64,000 bases of DNA. It comes from Nematopogon swammerdamellus (lineage: Eukaryota > Arthropoda > Insecta > Lepidoptera > Adelidae). The stretch's first letter is position 1; each line of letters starts with the position of its first letter. The notes beneath the pieces were generated by a model, which did no database searches, was not told the DNA's origin, and saw nothing but the letters and a program-made list of their open reading frames with translations. Below are positions 20,812 through 31,976 of this stretch, piece by piece. The position numbers were made by a program, and so were the translations under genes. The stretch is taken from NCBI GenBank assembly GCA_946902875.1, contig OX336348.1, positions 14,967,741 through 15,031,740 of the forward strand, given 5' to 3'.

Positions 20812-21735
20812 TTACTGGTCGGGTCATAAGTTCTGTCACAAATACTTTATTAAATAAATTGTACGACTTTTCATGTTAGTTTAAAATATATATATGAAAA
20901 GAAAGGCAGGTTAAATTAGACTAAAATTTTATTAAAATTATTCGAAAAGCCCTCCCACATTTTGAATACAGACTCTCAACCTGCGGGGCCAGATGTCCAT
21001 CGCAGCACGCACGAGGTTCGTGTCTATATCAGCCGCTGCTTTAATCAGGGATGCTTTGAGAGACTTCAAATTCTGGCGAGGTTTAGGGCAGACTTTCTCC
21101 TCTAAATGTTGCCATATTTTGTAATCCAATGGTTTCAAGTCTGGGCTGGAGGAGGCCCATTCTTGGTGCCTGATGAAGTCAATTCCATGGGCGATCAGTC
21201 AATTTTGCGTACTTGCTGCCCTATGAGCTGGCGCAGAATCTTGTTGGTATAGATAGTGTTTGTTTTCGAACATTTTGTAAGAAAGAGGTTCCACAATGTA
21301 TGAAAGCACAGTATTTTGGTAGACAACGGCACACATTTTTACACCTTTCTCACAAAAAAACATCTCAGTTAGGCCTGAATATGAGACTTCTAGCCAAACC
21401 ATGAATGATGATGGATGATGACCACGCTGAACTATCGGGATAGGTCTGCTCAATTCTTCACTGTTATGGGTGTAAACTTTTTATCATTTTCCTTTTTGTA
21501 ACTTTATACAAGGTAAAAAAAAATATCTGAAAAAAGGATTTCGCGGTACTTTTTTCCCGCGTACCGCCTTAACAAAGTTCGAGATCTCACTATCCTTATT
21601 TTTTTCAGACGCTCATAAACAAAATGTCATATTTTCTTTCGATAAGCTCGTAGTCCCACCCAGGTATTCATTTAATACTCTTTTAACCGTGGTTCTGCTT
21701 ATACTCCAATCAATAAAGCATTTCCACTCGACGTA
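20812..21735 (-). pseudogene. mariner transposase, C-terminal two thirds, with 3' TIR
   Basis: Minus-strand blocks run from WSISRTTVKRVLNEYLG (second helix-turn-helix, about 21705) through SSFMVWLEVSY and YLYQQDSAPAHRA (second catalytic Asp) to SSSPDLKPLDYKIW (third Asp). The usual C-terminal CIQNVGGLFE ends at 20938. An in-frame TGA sits at about 21193 and two or more frameshifts lie upstream of 21480. The outer TIR GTCGGGTCATAAGTTCTGTC lies at 20818-20837, with an inverted match at 35104-35123. This is the downstream part of the mariner whose N-terminal part is at 34.7-35.1 kb. Confidence 0.8.
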
Positions 21736-22430
21736 ATTCCTCTGTCGCTGAATCTTTGCAGTGTGATAAAGTAGGGTTTAAAATACACGTTTGACAAATT
21801 ATCTAGGATTTTTTATGTTTGGAAGTTAGGTATTTATACCTAAAGATGAAAATCGCTTATAACTGCTGGTGAAAAATTGCTCCGTCCGAAGTTCCTTCCG
21901 TATATGATATTATATATTAATAAGAGTATATATATAACATTATCTATGAAAATTTCGATTTCGAATAGGCAGAAATTTGAAAATACCTATTTTGTATCAC
22001 AACTTCTTCAGAAAAATTGCTCTGTCAATTTTTATTTTATTATATGTCTTAATTTATTTATATATATCGCTTTAGACAAGTATCTAGGAAATTTTCCTTA
22101 TCGATCACACCTTTACAGATTTTCGGCAATAATTCGCTGTGAAAAATTGCTCTGTCCAAAATTCTTTCGGAATATGATATTATATATTAATAAGAGTATA
22201 TATATAACATTATCTAGGAAAATTTCGATTTCGAACAGGCAGAAATTTGAAAATACCTATAAAAATTACTCTGTCAATTTTTATTTTTTTTCATCTCCTA
22301 ATTTCTTTAAATATATCGCTTTTCATAATTATCTAGGAAATTTTCCTTATCGATCACACCTTTACATATTTTTGGCAATAACCCAAGCACTGTGAAAAAT
22401 TGCTTCGTCTGTTTTTATTAACTTATTAGA
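21735..22430 (+). repeat. Left ~650-bp terminal inverted repeat of a 12.9-kb segment
   Basis: Begins TAATTCCTCTGTCGCTGAA and matches, in inverted orientation, 34030-34660. It is made of two to three 255-270-bp sub-repeats, each with GAAAAATTGCTCCGTCCGAA, a CGATTTCGAATAGGCAGAAA block and TCGATCACACCTTTACA. Non-coding; the long translations come from its A/T-rich, stop-poor frame. The similarity to the right arm is high by eye, with small indels. Confidence 0.8.
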
Positions 22431-22940
22431 CACAGAACATCAAAATATAATATAATTGTATTTGTATATTATCCAATAAAATTTCTCCATTAAACATGAA
22501 CTTTCGAGTAGTTTCGAGTATCGCAATATAATAAAACAACGTTTAAAAAGCACGCGCTCGCACTACACTGAACTCGGGGTGCGGGAGGGCTGCGGGGAGT
22601 GGGGAAGAATAAGCCCGCCCGCCCGCGCGCCAGCAGCTCATCGTCCCGCACCGCGACCGACGAGACGACACGCGAGCGTCGTCGATGCTCGCGGCTCGCT
22701 ATTCCGCCCGCCACCTCTGTCGTCCCACTACAACGCCGCTCCGCCGCGCCGTCCTGCCGCCTATGGAACGAAAATGTAGGGCCTATCTATATAGTATTAG
22801 GAACTTTTAAAATTTAACTTTCGTTCTGTAATTTAATTTGTATGACAGTATGTCGAAACAACTTATTAAACATATTTCATGCACGTACAGTCTGTATGTA
22901 AATAAAGTGTATACATTTTTGTAAAAAAACGATTTAAAAA
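22431..22940. other. Non-coding, GC-rich island at 22560-22760
   Basis: The GC-rich stretch gives overlapping proline/arginine-rich frames on both strands with no consistent domain. It resembles a similar GC block at 39285-39415 inside a Helitron, so it is probably repeat-derived rather than a promoter CpG island. Confidence 0.4.
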
Positions 22941-22943
22941 ACT

Positions 22944-23083
22944 AAAAACCGCCTTCAAAAATGTATGAAATAAAAAAAAATCGAACCCTAGAGTTGAAGG
23001 CGGTCGGTTATTTTTGCTTGCACCGCCTTCAACTCTAGGGTTCGATTTTTTTTATTTCATACATTTTTGAAGGCGGTTTTTAT
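22944..23083. repeat. Long near-perfect hairpin (60-bp arms)
   Basis: 22944-23004 and 23022-23083 are inverted copies containing CCGCCTTCAAAAATGTATGA and CGAACCCTAGAGTTGAAGGC or their complements, with a 17-base loop. Poly-A and poly-T tracts flank it. A transcript would form a very stable hairpin. Confidence 0.8.
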
Positions 23084-23399
23084 ATTTTTTTTAATAGTTT
23101 TTTATTTCAGTTTTTTTAGTAATTTTTTGCTATTAATGTACTCGGCGGAATCGCTCGGCTTTTGGCTTCGCGAATCCGCCTCGCTTTCCAATCCGATCTT
23201 GATGAAATTGAAATGGGACCACGCGGAAAGCACCAGCTTTCAAATAAAAAAAGAATCATCACAATCGGTTCACTTGGGGACGGAGTCGCGTGTGTCCGCC
23301 TGTAAGTATCTACAGGTCGCACTCAGACGACGCGGGGACAGCTCGATTGTTCGAGCACTTGAGTAGAGCGGCAGATGAAGTGCATGTAGTTTCCCTATA

Positions 23400-24660
23400 T
23401 ATATATATCCGCGGATATGGTTCTGCTTGGGGATTTTAATGCCCATCACGAGGAGTGGCTGGGCTCCGGGAGAACTGACTTCGATCTACACCTTGGCTAC
23501 GGCATTGGCGCATTCCGGCAGAATGCGCCAATGCCGTAGCCGAGGTGGTTCTGGGGGGAATGGAGATGTTCATTCCCAGCGCCCTCGTGCGCCTCGGTGG
23601 TAAAAGCCAGGCCTGGTACAGCCGCGACTGTGGTGAAGCTGTCGCAGCTAATGGCGCAGCTTATCGTGCATGGTCGTGCGCTCGTACCAGACGCGATCCT
23701 AATGTATCCGAACTGAAGAAAGAATACAACCGCCTCTCCAGATCCTGCAAGAGGGCTATCGTCAGGGCCAAATTCGAGCATATCGGCAGAGTTGGTGATA
23801 GGCTGAACCAGCACCCAACTGGGAGCCGTGAGTTTTGGTCTCTCGCCAAATCTGTCGTATCGATTTTTTACCGCTCCTCCCTTCCACCTCTACAGTGTCC
23901 TGGGGGCTCACTTGCCCACTCCGCAAATGTAAATGCTCTCTTTGCGTAGAACTCCACCCTGGACGATGGGGTGCCATCCCCCCATCCATAACTAGGTGTG
24001 AGAACTCCATGCCGGAAGTACAGTTCCGACAACGAACTGTGCGGACGGAGCTTATCTCCCTAGACACCAGGAAGGCGAGTGGGCCGGATATGATTCCTGC
24101 ATTGGTGCTGAAACGGTGTGAATTGGTCTCGATATTGCCAAGGCATTCGAATGGGTTTGGCACAAATCGCTTCTAGCTTCGCTAGCTTCCGTCGTACGGA
24201 CTTCCTTCTGGCCTCTGCGACTGGGTCGCCGACTTCCTACATGGGCGTAGCATTCAGGTCCTAGTGGACGGTTGCTCTTCGGACGCCCTGTCAGTGAATG
24301 CCGGCGTACCGCAGGGATCTGTGTTGTCTTGTCGCCAACACTGTTTCTTCTGCATATCAATGACATGCTGCCACTCGGCAACATAAATTGTTATGCGGAT
24401 GACAGTACAGCACATGGATCCTATACCAGTGACCCTTCAGTCAGACGGGATGTTGTGGATGAAGAGGCGAAGACTTGTGTCTGATCTCAAACAAACGCTT
24501 CGGTCTATTTCCGAATGGGGCCGCTGTACGCTACAGTCGTTCTCACCCCGTGGTGTTAGTGGGTGGACTGTAGTTGGGTGGGGGTGCGACTGTGCACATG
24601 CAACATCACGCCGTCACCGCAGCGGTACTCATATTCTGGGTTTGATAGTTTCATAAGGGG
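23400..24660 (+). pseudogene. Jockey-group LINE copy, internally deleted
   Basis: Frames in order: the endonuclease block VLLGDFNAHHEEWLGSGR (23420-23470), the linker YSRDCGEAVAANGAAYRAW and LKKEYNRLSRSCKRA, then the start of RT with SGPDMIPALVLKRC. A deletion of roughly 330 bp joins this to the later RT block (AFEWVWHKSLLA, VNAGVPQGSVLSPTLFLLHI region, NCYADDSTAHGSYT) ending near 24500. Several frameshifts. The same family as the minus-strand copy at 26.0-32.7 kb, which still has the part missing here. Confidence 0.8.
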
Positions 24661-24836
24661 TGAAATAGGGTAAATAAGAGACGATTGGGACTTTTACAAG
24701 TTTCCCCGAGGCTGGTTTACGCGGCGGCGACGGGTGTTGTCTACTGTTATCTATCAGTCAGTTCAGATCTTATTTTGCGCTTCGTGATAGGATTAGTTTG
24801 GCGTAGCGTCTGGATCCGTCTGGCTGACTTCGGAAA

Positions 24837-25591
24837 TTCGCTTAGGTGTCGGGCTCCGTCTGGATGGCGTCGGGGAACGCAGGGCAGTATCGGGCTCCAT
24901 CGGGATGGCGTCGGGGGACGTTGGGCAGTGTCGGGCTCCTTCCGAGCTGCGTCGGGATTCGTCGGACTGGCTTCGAGGCTCGCTTAGATGTCAGACCGCG
25001 TCTGGATGGCGTCGGGGGAACGCAGGGGCAGTGTCGGACTCCTTCTGAGCCGCGTCGGGATTCATCGGGCTGGTTTCGGAGCTCGCTTAGATGTCGGACT
25101 GCGTCTGGATGGCGTCGGGGGAACGCAGGGCAGTGTCGGACTCCTTCTGAGCAGCGTCGGGATTCGTCGGACTGGTTTCAGAGCCCGCTTAGATGTCGGA
25201 CTGCGTCTGGGTGGCGTCGGGGGAACGCAGGGCAGTGTCGGACTCCTTCTGAGCAGCGTCGGGATTCGTCGGACTAGCTTTGAGGCTTACTCTAATGTCG
25301 GGCTCCGTCTGTTTTGTGTCGGGGAACCCCAGGGCAGTGTCGGGCTCTATCTTAGCAGCGACGGGATTCGTCGGACTAGCTTCCGAGCTCACTTAGATGT
25401 CGGACTCCGTCTGAATGGCGTCGTGGGAACGCAGGGCAATGTTGGACTCCTTCTGAGCAGCTTCGGGATTCGTCGGACTAGCTTCCGAGCTCACGTAGAT
25501 GTCGGACTGCGTCTGGATGGCGTCGGGGGAACACAGGGAAATGTTGGACTCCTTCTGAGCAGCGTCGGGATTCGTCGGACTAGCTTCGAGG
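24837..25591. repeat. 102-bp GC-rich minisatellite, ~7 units
   Basis: Units begin near ATGTCGGACTGCGTCTGGAT with starts at about 24988, 25091, 25193, 25294, 25396 and 25499. The repeat length (102 = 34 codons) keeps frames open, producing a 202-residue repetitive translation on the plus strand. I see no start context, signal or domain to support a real protein. Confidence 0.85.
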
Positions 25592-26025
25592 TGTAGCGCA
25601 AAGTGTGTGGTGGTGTGGTACCTCCTACCTGGATGTTGATGTCTCCGCCCGCAGCCGCACCTTCGATAGCTCGGTCCTTCAGGTGGTGGTCGTCGATCGG
25701 CACGGAAACGTCCCGGTGTCCGAGGATCTGCTGGGCCCAGCTACGCACACACTTCGGAAACTACACTCACTATACTTATGCCGTATTAGGTCGCAACAAG
25801 CCCTGAGAGCCCGCGCCGCGCTCGATCAGGGTGGATTTTATCTTTTCCAGAGCAAAATGTTTGAACAAAACCGCCCGGTCCCGCTTGTATTTTCGGACGT
25901 GTCAGATCACAACAGTCCGTCGCCTAGGCAACCAGACTCTTCTCCTTTCCGCCAGGAGGCGCTGTGTGCTTCTTGCATGAAGCCCGCTGCAGGTAGAGTC
26001 TTGAGGCGAAGAGAATGGAGGAACG
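25592..26025. other. Unassigned GC-rich DNA
   Basis: A plus-strand frame from 25605 runs through this stretch (with DVDVSARSRTFDSSVLQVVV) into the LINE tail. No known domain was recognised and there is no clear start. It could be the remains of an RT-flanking region or the junction of two repeats. Confidence 0.35.
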
Positions 26026-26321
26026 TTTTTTTTTTTATTTTTTTTTTTATTGAAAGCGCGACATATGGCGCCGAGCCACCCATAAGGTGTCTAACGACGC
26101 CCATGGACATTCGGTCGTATGCGGGGGTTGCGAATGCCATGCCGGCCTGACAGGTGCCCATTCACGCCCCTCTTTAAGGACCCGAGACTGTACTTGGGGG
26201 GAAATATATGAGCAGGGAGAGCATTCCAGAGTTTACCGGTTCTGTAGAGGAATGATCTGCAGAATCGATTAGTACGCATCCGCGGTAAGTCCAGCGTATA
26301 GGGATGCAATCCCTGCCCAGT

Positions 26322-27248
26322 TCATGTGGTGCGGAGATGGAAAGGGGACGGCGGGATTGCGTTAAACAGCTCCTCCGAGTACTCCCCATGGAATAAGCGA
26401 TAGAACACACTTAGGGAGCCGACATCCCTATGGTGTTGCAGTGGTTTTAGATCGCGGGACACTGCGGGGTCACCCACTAGTCGCACGGCTCGACGCTGGA
26501 TCGAGTCCAGAGGCGCAAGCTGGTATTTGGCAGAGCCATCCCACAGGTGCGAACAGTACTCCAAGCAGGACCTGATCTGCGATTTATACAAAAGCAGCCT
26601 TTGGTCCGGCGTGAAGTACCGTCGCACCTTATTGAGTACGCCCAGCTTTTTAGAAGCCAGCTTGGCCTTCCCCTCGATATGGCGACGAAAGTTCAAGTCG
26701 TGCGACAGTTCGACTCCGAGGACCCCGAGGTGTTCGCTTAATTTAAGCGACGTGCCTTGGAATGAAGGAGCCGGTGTGAACGCCGCTCTCTTCGCACTTA
26801 ACGCGCAAACTTGTGTCTTGGAAGCGTTGAACTCGACCAAATTACTACGGCCCCATTCGGAAATAGAGCCGAGTGTGTGTTCGAGCTCAGACACAAGTCT
26901 TCGCCTCTTCTCATTCACAATATCCCGACTGGCTGAAGGGTGACTGGTGTAGGATCCGTGTGCCGTACTGTCATCCGCATAACAATGTATGTTGCCCAGA
27001 GACAGCATATCATTGATATGCAGAAGAAACAGCGTGGGTGACGACACAGATCCTTGTGGTACGCCGGCGTTCACTGACATGGCGTCCGACGAGCAACCGT
27101 CCACTAGGACCTGAATGCTACGCCCATGTAGGAAGTCGGCGACCCAGTCACAGAGGCCAGAAGGAAGTCCGTAAGCCGGCAATTTTTCCAAGAGCGACTT
27201 GTGCCAAAGCCGATCAAATGCCTTGGCAATGTCAAGGACAATTGCCAA
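26322..27248 (-). pseudogene. Jockey-group RT, C-terminal part
   Basis: 308 codons open to the insertion edge. Motif A: AIVLDIAKAFDRLWHKSL. Motif B: VNAGVPQGSVSSPTLFLLHI. Catalytic motif: HCYADDSTAHGSYT. Then ISEWGRSNLVEFNASKTQV, KLASKKLGVLNKVRRYFTP, LEYCSHLWDGSAKYQLAPLD and the C-terminal PLQHHRDVGSLSVFYRLFHG. After a frameshift near 26318 the last block (RTGKLWNALPAHIFPPKY, about 26230) continues in another frame. This is a well preserved RT half; the catalytic YADD is intact. Confidence 0.85.
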
Positions 27249-27706
27249 GTATTTTTCATTTCATTTTTACCCGACTATGGCAGAGCCAAAAAGGAGGGTA
27301 ATGTGGTTGGCAGTCTATGTGGCTGGGTATGTACGGATGTTCCACCGTAACTGCTAAACTACTCATTCGATTTTGATGATCGTGGTGTCAATCGATTTGT
27401 TATGATGGTCCCCTTGTCATGGGGTACCAAATTTTTCCATAAATAAAAAATGGCGGCCGTGGGACCCCATATTGTCACACTTTACAAAAATATTTTCTTC
27501 AAACCCCACCGAGTGGGGTATCATTGTCAAGAGCTTCTAAAGGCGATTTCAAAAATATAAGACACCTTAATGGTTTAAACCAAAATGAATGAAATAAAAA
27601 ATTATAAGCCCAACCGTGGTTCGGATTCCACGTAAAACTGTAGGTCCCTTCAGATTCAAATTCAGATATTTATTTTGCCATATTTATTATTCCCTTCTTA
27701 CCTTAT

Positions 27707-28046
27707 AGGATAGGATAGGATAGGATAGGATAGGTGAGGATAGGATAGGATAGGATAGCATAGGATAGGATAGGATAGGATAGGATAGGATAGGATAGGA
27801 TAGGATAGGATAGGATAGGATAGGATAGGATAGGATAGGATAGGATAGGATAGGATAGGATAGGATAGGATAGGATAGGATAGGATAGGATAGGATAGGA
27901 TAGGATAGGATAGGATAGGATAGGATAGGATAGGATAGGATAGGATAGGATAGGATAGGATAGGATAGGATAGGATAGGATAGGATAGGATAGGATAGGA
28001 TAGGATAGGATAGGATAGGATAGGATAGGATAGGATAGAATAGGAT
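27707..28046. repeat. (TAGGA)n pentanucleotide microsatellite
   Basis: About 65 copies of TAGGA with a few single-base variants (GTGAG near 27735, GCATA near 27758). It differs by one base from the insect telomere pentamer TTAGG but contains none of the telomere repeat itself. It lies directly left of the 68-bp satellite array. Confidence 0.95.
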
Positions 28047-29490
28047 AAAGTCTTCGAGAAGGTTTATCGTCTTCTTGAACGCAGCTCGGCCTTCGGCCTC
28101 GCCCATAGTTACTTACTGTCTTCGAGAAGGTTATTTGTCTACCTGAACGCAGCTCGGCTTTTGGCCTCGCCCATAGTTACTTACTGCCTTCGAGAAGGTT
28201 TATCGACTTCCTGAACGCAGATTGGCCTTCGGCCTCGCTCATAGTTACTTACTGTCTTCGAGCAGGTTTATCGTCTTCCTGAACGCAGCTCGGCCTTCGG
28301 CCTCGCCCATAGTTACTTACTGTCTTCGAGAAGGTTATTTGTCTACCTGAACGCAGCTCGGCATTTGGCCTCGCCCATAGTTACTTACTGCCTTCGAGAA
28401 GGTTTATCGACTTCCTGAACGCAGCTCGGCCTTCGGCCTCGCCCATAGTTACTTACTGTCTTCAAGAAGGTTTATCGTCTACTTGAACGCAGCTCGGCCT
28501 TCGGCCTCACCCATAGTTACTTACTGTCTTCGAGAAGGTTATTTGTCTACCTGAACGTAGCTCGGCCTTCGGCCTAGCCCATAGTTACTTACTCTCTTCG
28601 AGCAGGTTTATCGTCTTCCTGAACGCAGCTCGGCCTTCGGCCTCGCCCATAGTTACTTACTGTCTTCGAGAAGGTTATTCGTCTTCCTGAACGCAGCTCG
28701 GCCTTCGGCCTCGACCATAGTTAATTACTGTCTTCGAGAAGGTTTATCGACTTCCTGAACGCAGCTCGGCCTTCGGCCTCGCCCATAGTTACTTACTGTC
28801 TTCGAGAAGGTTTATCGTATTATTGAACGCAGCTCGGCCTTCGGCCTCGCCCATAGTTACTTACTCTCTTCGAGAAGGTTTATCGTCTTCCTGAACGCAG
28901 CTCGGCCTTCGGCCTCACCCATAGTTACTTACTGTCTTCGAGAAGGTTTATCGTCTTCCTGAACGCAGCTCGGCCTTCGGCCTCGCCCATAGTTACTTAC
29001 TGTCTTCGAGAAGGTTTATAGTCTTCTTGAACGCAGCTCGGCCTTCGGCCTCGCCCATGGTTACTTACTGTCTTCGAGAAGGTTTATCGTCTTCCTGAAC
29101 GCAGCTCGGCCTTCGACCTCGCCCATAGTTACTTACTGTCTTCGAGAACGTTTGTCGTCTTCTTGAACGCAGCTCGGCCTTCGGCCTCGCCCATAGTTAC
29201 TTACTGTCTTCGAGAAGGTTTATCGTCTTCTTGAACGCAGCTCGGCCTTCGGCCTCGCCCATGGTTACTTACTGTCTTCGAGAAGGTTTATCGTCTTCCT
29301 GAACGCAGCTCGGCCTTCGGCCTCGCCCACAGTTACTTACTCTCTTCGAGAAGGTTATTCGTCTTCCTGAACGCAGCTCGGCCTTCGGCCTCACCCATAG
29401 TTACTTACTGTCTTCGAGAAGGTTTATGGTATTCTTAACCGCAGCTCGGCCTTCGGCCTCGCCCTCAGTTACTTACTTATTCGAGGAGTT
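28047..29490 (+). repeat. 68-bp satellite array, forward, ~21 units
   Basis: Unit: CTCGGCCTTCGGCCTCGCCC, then ATAGTTACTTACTGTCTTCG, then AGAAGGTTTATCGTCTTCCT and GAACGCAG (68 bp). Each unit holds the hairpin-forming GGCCTTCGGCC. Homogeneous by eye with scattered substitutions. The same satellite recurs at 37.2-38.8, 41.2-42.5 and 51.8-53.0 kb, where it is inside Helitrons. Confidence 0.95.
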
Positions 29491-29528
29491 TTATTTATGT
29501 AATATTACTAAAAATAATGAAATAAAAA

Positions 29529-30530
29529 ATAAAGTTTAAAAAACTGTAACCCGACTATGGAAAAAAGGAACTATTATTAAAAAAACTAAAAAAGTTTCAA
29601 AACCTTTACCATAAATAAAATAAACTAAAAAGTAAGAAACAAGACATTTGGGAGCCATGGCAGTGCTTCCTTCGGACGTTGCTATCATCGTCTTATTGGG
29701 TAAGAGCAGTCTTTTGATTTTCCTGTTTATTTAGTTTTATTGAAGTCTTCTGGCAGTTTCACATTAATAACGTTATAATTAAATTGAAATGCCGTAGTCG
29801 TGCATTGTCAGCTATAAAAAAAATTATCTACTTAACTTTAAATATACGAAAATACTTTTCTTTAGGTTTCCGTATCCCGTACGGATTATATTTAATATTA
29901 TATTTAAGCCTACTCCGTCTGTCTGTCTGTCCGTCCGTCTGTCCGTCCTACTGCTGTATCTTTGGAACCGTAATAGGTAGACAGTTGAAATTTTTACAGA
30001 ATTATGTGTTATTTATCTACTACTACTGAGTAACTCTAATGAATAAATGAAAGGTTATAGGATTATATTATTGTGGCCGATTGCTGTTGTATGAGTCGAG
30101 GCAAAATATTATCTTTACCTCCCTCCCTCATTCCCTCTTCCCCTCCATCACTCCCTCACTCCCTCACTCCCTCTCTTCCCCTTCCTCAGCATGATCGCAA
30201 AATTAACAACGAGATGCCGTCAATCAAGCATAATTTTTTTTATAGCTGACAACGCACGACTACGGCATTTCAATTTAATTATAACGTTATTAATGTGAAA
30301 CTGCCAGAAGACTTCAATAAAACTAAATAAACAGGAAAATCAAAAGACTGCTCTTACCCAATAAGACGATGATAGCAACGTCCGAAGGAAGCACTGCCAT
30401 GGCTCCCAAATGTCTTGTTTCTTACTTTTTAGTTTATTTTATTTATGGTAAAGGTTTTGAAACTTTTTTAGTTTTTTTAATAATAGTTCCTTTTTTCCAT
30501 AGTCGGGTTACAGTTTTTTAAACTTTATTT
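29529..30530. repeat. Palindromic element with ~300-bp arms
   Basis: 29529-29826 and 30231-30530 are inverted copies with one mismatch visible by eye (GCATTG versus GCGTTG near the inner edge). The 404-bp spacer contains TCTGTCTGTCTGTCCGTCCG and a phrase (TTGAAATTTTTACAGAATTA) related to a dispersed repeat also seen at 51.5 kb. Foldback-like and young. Confidence 0.85.
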
Positions 30531-30875
30531 TTTTTCATTTATTCATTTCCATTTTAGGTACCATCGGTACACTTGAGTTCGTCACATTTTAGTTTACCAA
30601 ATTTACAATTGAAACTGTCTGGGTCTAGCCATGGTAAGGGACTAATAATTAGCAATAATATAGGTACATAACTAAAAATTATAAGAATACAGAGAAAAAA
30701 AAAACTGTTTTGTGCATGAAAGGCAATTAAAACTAAAGCTAAATTAAAATACTTCGCATCAATAGAATTGTTAAAGGTTAAAAATTCAATTATGTCAATA
30801 TAAAAAAATATAAAATTAAAATAAAATTAAAATAAATTAAAATAAATTAAAATTCAAAATTAAAATAGGTAGCAT

Positions 30876-31976
30876 CAATTCACCATGACCGTCAAGCGAT
30901 TCCCCCCAAAGGTGAGTGACGTACGCTAGGAGATCACCAGCAGATCGTTTTGGCCGGAAGCCGTATTGCCGATCGCTGATGAGGTCATTCGTCTCCAGGT
31001 ACTTCATGAGCTGCGTATTGATAATGCGCTCCACCTTACAGAAAAGGGAGGTAATCGCTATAGGTCGGTAGTTTGACGGGTTTGAGCGGTCACCCTTTTT
31101 AGGGACCGCTTGCAAAAACGCAGATTTCCAGGCCGCCGGCACACGGCAATTGGAGTAGGAGAGACGGAATAGGCCCGTCAGCACTGGGGCCAGCTCGGGA
31201 GCACACCTTTTTAACACCAATGCAGGAATCCTATCCGGCCCACTCTCCTTCCTGACGTCTAGGGAGAGAAGTTCCGCCCGTACAGTCCGTTGTCGAAACT
31301 GCACTTCCGACATGGAGTTCTCACACCTAGGTATGGATGGGGGAGTGGCACCCCCATCGTCCAGGTTGGAGTTCCCCGCAAAGAGAGATACCAGTAAGTC
31401 GGCTTTCTTCTTTGCGGAGTGGACAAGTGAGCCTCCAGGACACTGCAGAGGTGGAAGAGAGGAGCGGCAGAAATTTGACTCGACATATTTAGCGAGAGAC
31501 CAGAACTCACGGCTCCCAGTTGGGTGCTGGTTCAGTCTATCGCCGATTCTGCCGATGTGGTCAAATTTGGCCCTGGCAATAACCTTTTTGCAGGATCTGG
31601 AGAGGCGGTTGTATTCCTTCTTCAGTTGGGATGCGTTCGGATCACGTCCGGCACGAGCGCGCGACCATGCCCGATAAGCTGCGCATTTAGCTGCGACAGC
31701 ATCAGCACAGTCGCGGCTGTACCATGGTTGGCTTTTACCACCGAGGTAGACAGAGGCGCTGCGAATAAACATTTCCATTGCCCCCAGAACCACCTCGGCA
31801 ACGGTATTAGCGCATTGCGACGGATCGCCCGAACTGAAGCAGATCTCTCTCCAAGGGTAGGATGCGAAGTGTTCTCGCATCCCATCCCAATCTGCTGACG
31901 CGTAGTGCCAAATTCGACGCGTTCCTCCAGTACGGGACTGAGGAGGCGAAATGGCACCGTGGACCACACTAAACAA
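30876..31976 (-). pseudogene. Jockey-group endonuclease-RT linker and RT N-terminal part
   Basis: Frame from 31976: WYSRDCADAVAAKCAAYRAW, LKKEYNRLSRSCKKVIARAK, GSREFWSLAKYVESNF, then the RT entry SGPDRIPALVLKRCAPELAP, AVPKKGDRSNPSNYRPIAI and DLISDRQYGFRPKRSAGDLL up to the insertion edge. The frame up to the edge is open and continues in the other LINE half at 27248. The adjacent frames upstream (31622-32626) hold the endonuclease. Confidence 0.85.

Larger units (their letters stand above)
27249..30875. mobile_element. 3.6-kb composite insertion in the LINE
   Basis: Bounded by CAA at both edges. In plus orientation: a block with TTTTTACCCGACTATGGCAG (about 27265), the (TAGGA)n tract, the 68-bp satellite, a palindrome with 300-bp arms that repeats ACCCGACTATGG on both sides, and an A/T-rich tail. 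No protein coding. The order suggests a non-coding dispersed repeat that captured or expanded tandem arrays. The insertion type is not resolved: the 3-bp duplication and lack of TIRs fit poorly with both Helitrons and standard cut-and-paste elements. Confidence 0.65.

Noticed and set aside
21877..22395. 172-residue membrane-like protein
   Set aside because: Lies wholly within the sub-repeats of the left inverted repeat. The hydrophobic translation reflects A/T richness and repeats within itself.
22490..22817. CpG-island promoter or Pro/Arg-rich gene
   Set aside because: A similar GC block occurs inside a Helitron at 39.3 kb, and there is no adjacent gene; most likely repeat-derived.
24846..25596. 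Repetitive 34-residue-unit secreted or structural protein
   Set aside because: The 102-bp unit length is a multiple of three, which keeps frames open by itself. Several frames are open at once and there is no signal peptide or start context.
27707..28046. Interstitial telomere
   Set aside because: The repeat is TAGGA, one base off the insect telomere pentamer TTAGG, and no TTAGG run is present. Treated as an ordinary microsatellite.
27687..28106. ILSYP-repeat protein on the minus strand
   Set aside because: Translation of the (TAGGA)n tract.
28047..29490. CRISPR-like regular array
   Set aside because: Units are contiguous 68-bp tandem repeats without unique spacers, in a eukaryotic repeat context.
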